Part shown: positions 1-9,773 of the stretch, in pieces
Layout of the letters: each line of letters begins with the position of its first letter
How positions within the stretch are numbered: the first letter of the stretch is position 1
Assembly: GCA_900073065.1 (NCBI GenBank)
Contig: FJOG01000002.1
Location: forward strand, 3,202,160 to 3,266,159
Source: Phialocephala subalpina
Taxonomy: Eukaryota > Ascomycota > Leotiomycetes > Helotiales > Mollisiaceae
DNA: 64,000 nucleotides
Direction of reading: 5' to 3'
The notes under the pieces: model-generated
What the model was told of the DNA's origin: nothing
What the model saw: the letters and a program-made list of their open reading frames with translations, nothing else
Databases searched by the model: none
Position numbers and translations under genes: made by a program

Positions 1-209
1 GGCAGCATTCTCAATCTCCCAGCTCTGCCTGGACATTATCAGGCCATTTTGTCTGAGCAAGGACGGTCGTTGGCGAGGATTATGACGCTTTAATCCATAG
101 AGTATCTCAGCTTGGCTTACTATCCTTGATTGCCCTGTCAAAGCTGGGAGATTGAAAAACTGGCTATTGGCAAAGAGGCAAACCAGTGATTTAGATTCCC
201 ATGTCGAGA

Positions 210-2714
210 CTAAGCTGCAACCTCAGCTCCACTGCCCACCTTCTTCATCAGCGCCATCAAATTCAACGCACTCCCCGCCTTGAAATACTCAATCTGCTCC
301 CCATTGAACGTATGATTGAGACCCACTCGCCATTCATCCCCATTCTCCTTCTTGACCACCATCGTGACCTGACGACCAGGAGCAAGATCCTTCAGTCCAA
401 CTAAGCTGATTCTATCATCCTCCTCAATCCTGTCGTAGTCCGCTTCATCCGCGAAAGTAAGAGCCAACATCCCCTGCTTCTTCAAATTACTCTCATGAAT
501 CCTCGCAAAAGATTTTGCGATAATCGCTTTCCCGTTCAAATACCTCGGCTGAAGAGCAGCATGTTCACGGGATGACCCTTCGCCGTAATTCCAGTCTGTG
601 ATTATGACCCAGTCTTGATTTCTTGCTTTGTATTCTCGAGCTGTGTCGGGAACAGTGGAGTAAGTGTTAGTAAAGGCATTCTTGACGGAGTTAATGGATT
701 GGTTGAAGGCGTTGGTGGCGCCGATGAGGGTATTGTTTGATATGTTTTCGAGGTGACCCCGCCATGCGAACCACTTTCCCGAGGGCGTGATGTGGTCCGT
801 TGTACATTTTCCTTCGACTTTGATTAAGATTGGCATGTTGATAAAGTCTTCACAATTCCAGGGTGCAAAAGGAGAAAGCCGCTGGAGGCGGGTTGAGGCG
901 GGGTTAATGTCCACGGACACATCTGATCTCGCGGATGGAGGTGGGGTGTAAACGTAATCCGCATTCTGGAACCCATTTTCTGGAAGTATATCAGACGTTG
1001 GAGGCTCGAATTTGAATTCCTTCCCATCCGGAGTCGTAATCGAATCTGTGGTGGGGTCGAAGTCGATGCGTCCTGCAAAAGCTTTGACCATTACCATCTC
1101 AGGAGAGGTAAGGAAGATCGAGGTCGCAGGATTTGCATCGAGTCGACCGACAAAGTTCCTGTTGTATGAACTGACGACAGAGTTCGATGTACCGTTTGTG
1201 ACGTCTGTTCGATTCCAGGATCCGCAGCATGGCCCGCAAGCGTTTGCAAGAACGGTCGCTCCTGCTTCGCCAAATGTCTCGAGGACGCCGGCTTCCTCCA
1301 AAGTCAATCGGGTCTGCTCGCTACCTGGCGATAGCAAGAGAGGTGCTTTGGGTTTGAGACCCGCGCCCAGGGCTTGTCTTGTTAGATTTGCTGCCCTACT
1401 CATGTCCTGGAAGGACGAATTCGTGCAGGACCCAATAAGTGCAGCACTCAACTCGCGTGGCCATGGATTCTGCTCGACCAGTGCCTTGAATTTCGAATTT
1501 GGTGTAGCTCGATCAGGTGTCGAGGGGCCATTGACGAAAGGTTCCAGTGAAGAAAGATCGATGTTGATGACGCGATCGTACTCTGCTCCTGGATCTGCCA
1601 CAAGACTGTCTGCCCTGCTCTCTGACGCTTGTCTAATATGCGAACGACCAGTCGCGTCAAGGTAGCTTCCCATCTGATTCGTGTATGGAAAGACCGATGT
1701 CGTGGCCCCAGTCTCTGCTCCCATGTTGGAAATGGTCGCCATGCCGGTGCAGCTCAGGCTCTTTACACCGGGGCCAAAATACTCGATGATAGAGCCCGTT
1801 CCTCCCTTGACTGTCAATTCGCCTGCGAGTTTGAGGATCACATCTTTGGGAGAGGCCCAGCCAGATAGAGAGCCTGTGAGGTGGACGCCGATAATCTTTG
1901 GAGCTTCTGTTGAATCGATCAGACAAAGGTCTCACACTGATAGCGCTGCACTTACTTATTTCCCAAGCCAACCCTGCCATAACATCAACAGCATCCGCAC
2001 CGCCCACCCCAATAGCAGCCATCCCCAAACCCCCAGCATTCGGTGTATGAGAATCCGTCCCAATCATCAACCCGCCCGGAAACGCATAATTCTCCAACAC
2101 AGTCTGATGAATAATGCCCGCACCTGGTTTCCAAAACCCAATTCCATACCTCGCACACGCACTCCTCATGAAATCATACACCTCCCCATTAACCTCATTA
2201 CTCATCCTAATATCCTCCTCCCTTCCATCTTTTGCAACAATCTGATGATCACAGTGCACGCTCGTGGGAACGGCAACGGTGTCGATCCCCGCGGACATGA
2301 ATTGGATCAAGGCCATTGAGCCGGTGGCGTCTTGACATGCTACTCGAGCGGGACGGACTTTGACGTAGGAAGAGCCACGGCGGATGTCTACTTCTTCTGG
2401 GTTGTCGATATGGGAATAAAGAACCTTTTCGGCGTAGGTGAGGGGGCGGTCGAGGCTTTGGGTATATTAGCTGGGGAGTGATGTAGGTGAAGGGAGGAGG
2501 ATTACCGGGAGCGGATGATTGAGAGGTTGCGGTCGAGCACTGCGTAGTCGATGAAGGTTTTTTGGTCATAGCGACTGAGTGGAATCTTTGAGACTGGCGA
2601 TATTTGTGAAGTTGTTGCGAGTGTTCGAACAGAGCCGGGACATCTCAGACTACGCTGAAAGCATTTGACTATGCCAGAAGCATTGCGAACATTCGAAAAC
2701 CGTGTCGAATACAT
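210..2714 (-). CDS. Aconitase-family hydratase, mitochondrial type (divergent paralogue)
   Basis: Three exons (2714-2506, 2455-1956, 1906-210) joined by GT-AG introns of 50 and 49 bp give 801 aa, close to the usual length of mitochondrial aconitase. The first ~35 residues are rich in R, S and T with few acids ([14 protein letters not shown]...), as in a mitochondrial presequence. The aconitase core follows: [28 protein letters not shown] with the first cluster cysteine, then [11 protein letters not shown] with the other two, and in the C-terminal swivel domain [12 protein letters not shown] and [15 protein letters not shown] with substrate-binding arginines. The known reaction is reversible hydration/dehydration of citrate, cis-aconitate and isocitrate using a 4Fe-4S cluster. 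The usual GPCIGQWDR block reads GPCCGSWNR here, so this is probably not the housekeeping enzyme. With the nearby PrpF-like isomerase, RraA-like aldolase and citrate-type carrier, I infer a hydratase for a related tricarboxylate. Family call firm, substrate open. Confidence 0.93.
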
Positions 2715-2952
2715 GGTATCAGATGCCCAGTATACATTCGATCGGCGAAATAAGACGTGTTACTTCGAAGAAGGCGAGGCTGCTGCTTCACTGAAGAAAG
2801 GTGGATGGTTCGACTTTCCGCCTCGTGCTAGCCAGGGACAATTCTGGAGAGTAAGGCACTTGCCAATAGGATACCCATCATTGGGTTATTGGAGCCGGTA
2901 GGGACTTGAGTAAGCATAAATAGACTCCACCCAGCTTGCCAGGCCCTCAGCT

Positions 2953-2994
2953 CGGATGCTCGAGGGCACGAACCTCCCAGACCGGATGCATCCG
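2953..2994. promoter_or_regulatory. Candidate Zn2Cys6 site: CGGATG and palindrome CGGATGCATCCG
   Basis: Upstream of the aconitase gene there is one CGGATG at 2953-2958 and a perfect 12-bp palindrome CGGATGCATCCG at 2983-2994. This is CGG-N6-CCG geometry, known for some Gal4-type dimers. The same hexamer appears before the carrier (4290-4295), in the regulator/aldolase promoter (6952-6957) and before the PrpF-like gene (9581-9586). Binding by one of the two cluster regulators is inference. Confidence 0.4.
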
Positions 2995-3147
2995 AGTCAC
3001 GTGCAGGGAAAGTCAACATTCACGTAACGATCGCCTCTCCACGTTTTCATGCGAAGAAAGCATGAGCCGGCATCGGAGATAGAATCTTGACGACGGTGTT
3101 GGTGCATTGTTGATCAAATGAAGTCTATTGTGTTGTTGATGGCACTG

Positions 3148-4179
3148 CTAGGCTTTGGCAACATTCAGCTTCGTCTTTACCATATCGCCGAAAGCAACCA
3201 TCACAACCGTCGCCCAAGAAGCGACGCCAATTCGAGGGAGTACACCACGAGTGAAGCCTTTTAGGCCATCTTCCTGATAGATACGCCTCGTAGTAGAGAT
3301 CATGGTAGGCTTCACGATGTGTTGGGCGGTCTTGGTCATTGACTGCATCTCAACCCGAATAACCTATCGTATCTGTCAGCTCGAAGTCCGTTTTGTTCAG
3401 AGAGATCATACTTCAAAAGGCTGATTCCAGCAACTCAGAGTTCCACCAACAATTGATGCAGCAATCTTCTGACTCGCAGACAATTTCTCAGAAGCTGGAA
3501 TATGACCAAGCTTCCGGATCTGGCCCTCTGTGAACTTTGCAATTCCCATTCGGCTAGCCCATCCAGTGATCTGTCTAAGTGCAACAGCATTGACGCCCTT
3601 GTTAACACCTCGAATGCCTTGGGTACGGAGAATATTGAAGAACGTTTCCATCGTACCGGGAACATACCCACCAGAGTTAGCAAGTTTAGATCGCGTTACT
3701 TCGACAGTCTTCATGCAGGTCGTCATCCCCATAGTGAGGTATGCTTGAGCGGCACCTCCGCCAATGCCACCTAACGTTGCGGCGATTGTAGGTGATACGT
3801 GAAAAGTCTTCATGGAATAATACTGAATCTCTGATGATGAGAAGACCAGGATAGCTCCCTTCGTGGTAGCTTCGAGCCACGCCTTCATGTCTTAGCGAGG
3901 GCTCCTCCTTGAGGGAATAAAACGTACCCAAGGAATTAAACCTTGATAGAATGCTCTCCAACCACCTCTTGACCAGGTCACGCGAATAGCTTCTGAAAGT
4001 GAAGCGTTTCGATTTGCGGCAACATAAGTCTTCGTAACCTCCATAGGCTGCCCCAAAGTAGTGACTTGGAAGACGTTCATCCCGGCTCCCACTGCGATAT
4101 TGCTCCATGAAAGATTCTTCTTCTTTGGTAATGCAAGATTAGCAGTGTCAAGTGACATTGTGCTTTTGGCAGTCGACAT
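3148..4179 (-). CDS. Mitochondrial carrier, YHM2-like citrate/oxoglutarate type
   Basis: Three exons (4179-3928, 3882-3412, 3363-3148), introns of 45 and 48 bp, 312 aa, essentially the length of yeast Yhm2. Three mitochondrial-carrier repeats are visible. The text matches Yhm2 in diagnostic blocks: TTLGQPMEV, AANRN, WSRGGW, YQGLIPW, QAYLTMGM, CMKTVE, GVNKGVNAVALRQ, CWNQPFEV and GVLPRIG. Yhm2 exchanges citrate for 2-oxoglutarate across the inner mitochondrial membrane. The chosen start (MSTAKST) gives the family length; in-frame ATGs at 4209 and 4230 would add an unlikely leader. It lies between the aconitase and a Zn2Cys6 regulator on the same strand. I infer it moves a tri- or dicarboxylate for this cluster; it may instead be the general Yhm2 orthologue. 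Confidence 0.92.
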
Positions 4180-4289
4180 CGTGTCTGAATTGCAACAATA
4201 GGATGTCATGCGCTCGTCTGTCAGGCACACCTCCTTTCGTTAACGAGGCCATAAAGGCGAAACTCTCGCTCATGCAAACTTTCCGGGTA

Positions 4290-4298
4290 CATCCGATG
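4290..4298. promoter_or_regulatory. Candidate regulator site CATCCGATG
   Basis: CATCCGATG lies about 110 bp upstream of the carrier start. Its exact reverse complement, CATCGGATG, occurs upstream of the PrpF-like gene at 9578-9586. Sharing a 9-mer between two promoters of the same proposed cluster is suggestive only. Confidence 0.3.
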
Positions 4299-4414
4299 CG
4301 TTTGCAGATCCTCGATGTTGCTTGTCAGCTGCGGGATTCTGTAATCATTTCAATCGGGCGAATCCGGGACGGACATTGAGGTGATAGGAGTGGGTATTCG
4401 TGCTGCAGTCAGAA

Positions 4415-6854
4415 CTAAATCGAGTAGCTTTGGTCAAATGGGTCTTCCACACCACACATATCTGTCATCAGAGGTAACGACATGTCGAAACCAAGGTCAA
4501 ACAATCCTTCCATGCCCATTATGCCGTCGAAAGCTTGGTTCTGCAGAAGAGGTTGCGAAGTCATCGGATGTTCCGCCGCAGTGGGGACGTTGATTCTCGG
4601 AACAGCGTCTGGAAACTCGTCGGATATTGACCCGATGTGATCTTTTATCCCAAACCACTCCATATATTCTTGATCGATCTCTCCAAAGCGGTTTCCTGAC
4701 AGACGTTGAGTCTCTCTTTCGCCGTTCGTCAGGACGACATTGTCGCCAAAAAGATTCAATGTTGTTCTTCCGAGTCGCTCGATCACGTTGTAGGAGCGAC
4801 TCGCTGCCGCCGGCCATAATTTACCCTTGACAAGTGTCAGTGAGAGCATTAAATTCAGGAACTACGCTTACCATATCTTCAAACAAACTTAGACAGGAGT
4901 TGATGTTGGACTTGACAACTGATCGTGTTGTACTCCTCCGAATCTCCGGTGCTACTAAAGTATACAACATCGTGACACTCGCCATGAATACAGAATGAAG
5001 AGCAATCCATGTATACGTAATCTTGTTTTTGCTGTAGAGGGCGAGGTAACCAGTGATCATGTTGATCGAAGAGTCTGCGCAGATCTGAAGAGCTTGCAGG
5101 TTAGGTTGAGGACAAACTGGCGATGGTCGATATAACAAAATCAAAGCATGATTGTACGCAATTGTAAACCACTCGAAGGATTGAAACGTTGCTGTAGTTG
5201 GTGACATGTAGCGAGGAGAAGTCATCATCCACTGCTCGAGTTCCGCACGAATTTGGTCTCTGGAATCCTGAATTGTTGTTCCATCCTGCTCTGATGCATT
5301 GACAGGATAGAACTTTCGAAGAATCTTCGAATGAATTTGCCTCAGTCTAATGATATGTCGGAAGGTTGATGTATCGTAGATTGTGGGTCCGAACGTTTCC
5401 TGAGGAGCAGAATCCTCCAGAAGTTGTTGGTCCGTCAGCTGCATAGGCAGATCAACGTTGATTTCGCGATCCTGTATGCTGAAAGGACGGCCTAGAGCGA
5501 CAGAGATATTTCGGTCTAGGAGGTATGCAGACCAGAATATTCTCTTCTTCATCTCCGAACGAAGAAGGCTTCTCGTTGGACAGGATGATTTTCGATGAAG
5601 ACCAAGATCGATAGCGAATCTGATTGCCACACCGTTTACCATCCACTCGAAAATTTTAGCGTCGCTTCGAGCAATTGAGGGGTTTGCTTACAGCATTGAT
5701 GCTTTGTGGTTCATTGATCGCAAAGATGGTCATGAGCAGGAGTCCTTGGATTGTCTCCAGGTTGTCTTCGGCCATCAGGCCTGGGAGGTACATTGAAGTT
5801 GCGGTGTTGAAGAATTCTAGATGCGCACCATTCAACTCTTTCTTCTGGCGTTGCAAATCAATTGCCGCTATTGCAAATACCATGTAGACTAGGAATAGCG
5901 AAGCATGATTTGCCCCCATTCCATGCTGCATCACGTGAGAGAAATGTTTTTCCTTGAACGTTGGTCGGTGAAGCAGTGGAAAGCTTGCCCATCTGTGCTC
6001 AAAATACGTCTCTTGCAGAATATTGCACATTTCCAACGGAGGAAGCATTTTGGGTTGAAATATCCCCCCTTCGTTGATAGCTGGTGAATTGCCTGAAGAT
6101 GCCCGTTCGACACGAAGTGGAAACCGGCCTGAGGATGGCGCCCTTTTGTAGTCTGTGAGAGGCAAGAGGGCTTGAACAATGTTTCCGAAGTGTACGCCGC
6201 TGGACTCGCCAACGTACTTCTTCTCAGACGAGCCCTCAAGAGATAGCCTGGCAATGTTCGACGCCAGGTCAGATTCAGAAATGACATTCTGAGGAGGATC
6301 CTGAGGTAGAGCATCCTGGGACAATGGCGTAGAACTCCCGCTCTGTCTCAGCAGAAGGAGTTCGGATCTAAGTTGGTCATTCTCTTGCTTGAGGGTAACG
6401 ATCTGTGANNNNNNNNNNNNNNNNNNNNNNNNNNNNNNNNNNNNNNNNNNNNNNNNNNNNNNNNNNNNNNNNNNNNNNNNNNNNNNNNNNNNNNNNNNNN
6501 NNNNNNNNNNNNNNNNNNNNNNNNNNNNNNNNNNNNNNNNNNNNNNNNNNNCCTCGGGGATATTGTCGGTACGTGAGCCGGTCCTGAACAGTGCAGGGTG
6601 TTCCAGCTTTCTCACAAGTCGAGCACACCGGTATCTTGCCATCGCACTGATTCTTGTCAGCGGAGCTCACAATGACCTTTCGATGTACTGACTTTGTTCT
6701 TCCTTGCCCGACATCGCTGACATGCAATTTGAGTTCGGTGGAGCCCAGGTCGATGTTTGCGCTTTGTAGCCGCAGCTGTGGGGGTGGGTGAGGAGGATCC
6801 AGTGGGGGAATCTATTGCTTGATCCATCTTGGCCGTAGACCTGTTGCTTTGCAA
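4415..6854 (-). CDS. Zn2Cys6 transcription factor with fungal_trans domain (interrupted by assembly gap)
   Basis: The zinc cluster is split by a 46-bp intron (6647-6692). CQRCRARKNK comes from exon 1 and CDGKIPVCSTCEKAGTPC from exon 2, giving a C-x2-C-x6-C-x6-C-x2-C-x6-C cluster. It is followed by QDRLTYRQYPR, then 143 undetermined bases, then a coiled-coil stretch (IVTLKQENDQLRSEL). The fungal_trans domain follows, with RFAIDLGLHRKS and FWSAYLLDRNISVALGRP. Further introns are at 5646-5691 and 4826-4871. The reading frame differs on the two sides of the gap, so an intron or a mis-sized gap lies inside it. The start may be 6854 or an in-frame Met at 6827. It sits divergently beside the aldolase gene and is the most likely pathway regulator; its target genes are inferred only from position. 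Confidence 0.88.
6409..6551. other. Assembly gap (143 N)
   Basis: Run of undetermined bases inside the linker/dimerisation region of the Zn2Cys6 regulator. Because 143 is not a multiple of three and the flanking coding frames disagree, either an intron is hidden or the gap length is arbitrary. Confidence 0.99.
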
Positions 6855-7168
6855 ACCCGCATTGCTGTTGATTTGAAGTTAGGTTACGAGAGGCGGAGAA
6901 TAAACTTGTCATGGACGCTAGCTCTATTTAAGACTAGGCGACTCAAGTCCACATCCGAGACCCCTGCTTTCTTGAACCTCGCCGCGGGCAGACTCCGATG
7001 CAACAAACATACAAAACGTCAGATGTAGTCAAAGTTGGCACGAGAGTCACAGACGAGCAATTCAAGTTGCAATCGCTCGATGGGCGATAGATAAAATACT
7101 TCAATCAACATTTGTTTACGTACACATCCGCAATCGGTTCCTCGGTACTTCTCTACCTCTCGGGCGGC
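6855..7168. promoter_or_regulatory. Divergent promoter between the regulator and the aldolase
   Basis: About 310 bp between two head-to-head genes. It contains one CATCCG (6952-6957) and an ACTCCGATG-like match near 6992. No clear TATA box or gene is seen. Confidence 0.45.
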
Positions 7169-7984
7169 ATGTCTTCTGCAGTCAGAGCACTACGGCCGTT
7201 CGCGTCATGCGATGTGAGTAGAATGATATTAAGTTTGCTTTCGTTCTGCTAATTGCCGCAGATCGGTGATGCTTTAGTCAAGTTGAAGTATCCCTTCGGC
7301 GGTTTTCTTGATGGTATTTCGATGTGGAGTCCTGAGCGACAGGGACACCTTGGCGGCAAGCTTACTTCAGCTACCATTGGAGAAGCCGTCACAGTAAAGG
7401 TATGCAACATGGATTCCTTTTGATCGGATGGCTGTCTAATTGACTTTAGATGGTCGACGCCAAAGACGAATCGAGTCCGAAGTCCCCAATCCATTTCGCC
7501 GATGCAAATGAACAAGGGAAGATCATGTATATTCAGCAGCCCAAAGACATGTATTCTGCATGCTTCGGTGGACTCATGGGACTTCGATCAAAGACTTTGG
7601 GGGCTGCCGGTGTCGTAGTCGATGGCAAGTTTCGAGATGTGCAAGAGATACAAGAGCTAGGCTTTCCGGTGAGTGCAAGTACCTCACCAAGTTGATCTTG
7701 CTGATGCCTTCAAGTTGTATGCCCGGGGAATCTCCATTCTAGGATCCAACACCTTCACGAGAGCATCGGAGATTAACATTCCCCTCCAGTTTAAAGGCGA
7801 TCTCTGGATCCACCCTGGGGATATCCTAGTCGGAGATCACGACGGAGTTGTCGTTGTTCCTCCTTCGCTCGTTGACCAAGTCGTCGCTCTCTGTAGCGAG
7901 AGAAAAGAGATTGACGACAAGACGATGACTGCTTTGAAAGGCGGAATGCCGATGGGAGAAGCACTCAAGAAGTTCAGAAAGTAG
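7169..7984 (+). CDS. RraA-like aldolase (HMG/CHA aldolase family)
   Basis: Four exons (7169-7213, 7262-7399, 7450-7668, 7715-7984) give 223 aa, normal for this single-domain family. The N-terminus has FASCDIGDALVKL. The metal and substrate site carries VVVDGKFRD, with the DG...RD residues that mark the aldolase branch. The C-terminus has PGDILVGDHDGVVVVP. Characterised bacterial relatives cleave 4-hydroxy-4-methyl-2-oxoglutarate or 4-carboxy-4-hydroxy-2-oxoadipate to pyruvate plus pyruvate or oxaloacetate. Other RraA-fold members only bind RNase E or have decarboxylase activity, so the reaction is inferred from the RD motif and the neighbours. No obvious targeting sequence is present. It is transcribed away from the Zn2Cys6 gene, with which it shares a short promoter. 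Confidence 0.9.
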
Positions 7985-8113
7985 AATTTGTGTACAATTG
8001 AGATTTTTCATACCCGACCTGACCCCGCAAATCTTGACCAAGTGGAATCTGTCATATCCTTTTCCAGCCCTCTCCCAAAACTATCTATACATGAAAATCA
8101 CATCCCTTCAATC

Positions 8114-9006
8114 CTAGTGGCCATTCGATACCACAACTTCAGGCTTCGACACAGCAGGTTCCGCCTCCGACACTGGGTGAGGACTGATCTTCAATCCCGC
8201 CATATCCACACCCGTAAACGGGCACATCCCAGGCTTTCTCTCCTCACCATCGCCCTCCTTTTCCTCTCCGCCCCCACCAATCTCCGTCTCAACAACCTTA
8301 ACCCCATGCAAATACCCCTCCCTCTCAACCTCCACCACCTCCTTCTCATCCCTAAACTCCTCTCCATCTCTCACATACCACTTCGCAAACAGATCGTTCT
8401 GGATCCAGATCACTTTTCCTAACGCTTTCACAATTGCGATTTTGCGTTGGAGAGAGATTCTGGGGTGCGAGAGAATGGCTTCTGTGAATACGTCTTGGAT
8501 GAAGGAGAGACAGACGCCGATGTGGATGTATTCGATATGGAGGGGGTGTACGCGGCCTACTCCTGTGTGCATCATTCTATACCCCGACATCAGCAACAAT
8601 TCCATTCATATTCTTAATAGGTAACATACCCAACCTTATCCAAATACTCCCAAAACTCAAACCTACTCGGATCGCTACAAATCTTATTCAAATACGCCGT
8701 CAAAAACATCTTCCGATGCTTTATTTGCGGACTATCTTCATCAACAACCTCATCAATCGGTCCCTCGTAACTCGTACTCCTGGTTGTAAACGCTCTTGCC
8801 GTGATATCATACTCCAAAAGTTTTCGATAGACAATGTTGACTACTGCCGGGATGAGCTGTTTGATGTATTTTGCGCCGGAGGAGAGGGCTTCGATGTCGC
8901 GGGATGAGAAATCGAGGAAGGCATGAAGGTAGGAGATTCGGGCGGAGAGGGAGGTGTAGAGGTCGTGGCGGGAGATGGTTTGCATGGGGCGGGAGGAGGG
9001 AGCCAT
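8114..9006 (-). CDS. Protoglobin-domain (globin-sensor-like) protein
   Basis: Two exons (9006-8630, 8576-8114) separated by a 53-bp intron, 279 aa. The N-terminal two thirds is all-helical with the order expected of a protoglobin: SYLHAFLDFSSRDIEAL, then KYIKQLIPAVVNIVYRKLLEYD, KHRKMFLTAYLNKIC, VGMMHTGVGRVHPLHIEYIHIG and FIQDVFTEAIL. A C-terminal tail of ~90 residues is low-complexity (EIGGGGEEKEGDGEE). Family members bind heme and often act as gas sensors; no output domain is attached here. The start at MAPSS was chosen because the upstream MLAK adds only four residues. It lies between the aldolase and the PrpF-like gene. A link to an oxygen-dependent ring-cleavage pathway is possible but unproven. 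Confidence 0.8.
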
Positions 9007-9773
9007 TTTTGCGAGCACCTCAGCAGTCTTTGGGATAATGATGTTGGATTTGGTTTAAATTAGATGAAAGGAGACAGGAGGCGACTTGAGAGATGATGGG
9101 CAATTGACCAGAAGAATGAGGATTGAAGGTCGTTCATATAGACTTTCGAAGTGGTGTGATATTGACATCGTCGCATCTCGGGTGAGAGATCATGCCACTA
9201 CGAATTTCAGCCGTTTGCGAAATTCAAAGTTGAGGTCATAGTATTGCAAGACTCCCGATTGCTTCGAATTTGTGAGGCGTTTTTGTATTTGATGAAATTG
9301 AAGTTTGGGAGACGACGTGGATCATGAGCTGCTCGCGTTGGCAAAGGTGCTTTGAAATTTGAGGTATTGCAGGGTATTGAGGTGTGGAACAGATCCATGA
9401 ATCGTAGCTCGGCTGATACCCATAATTCCTGTTATCTTCCTTCGAGAGAGGTAAGCGTCAAGTATCGATGTGTAAGTGATTCCTTCTCAAACAAGTTGTG
9501 TGGGAAACTGGAAAAGTGGCACGTGACTCTCCTGGACGAATCTTGACTAGCGCTCTTCCATCGGAAGGCTTCCGCTTCATCGGATGAAAGCGACGACCTT
9601 TCAGTCTTCACATACTCCGGACGTACAGTGACAGCAGTACCCTGGCAGGAAGAGCTCATAACCACACAAATGGAAAAGGAGATATTATCATGAGGCTCTG
9701 CCCTGTGCAGTTCTGGACAAACATCTCCAGATGAACCTTGAAGCGGGGTCTTCATCGACACACGTGATTCATA
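9007..9773. promoter_or_regulatory. Intergenic region upstream of the PrpF-like gene with CGG-type sites
   Basis: No gene is supported in this 770-bp divergent interval. At 9562-9574 there is CGG-N7-CCG (CGGAAGGCTTCCG), and a few bases further, at 9578-9586, CATCGGATG, the reverse complement of the 9-mer before the carrier gene. Zn2Cys6 binding is inference. Confidence 0.4.

Noticed and set aside
1012..1665. 217-codon plus-strand frame
   Set aside because: Antisense to the well-supported aconitase coding region; composition is its shadow and no domain is seen.
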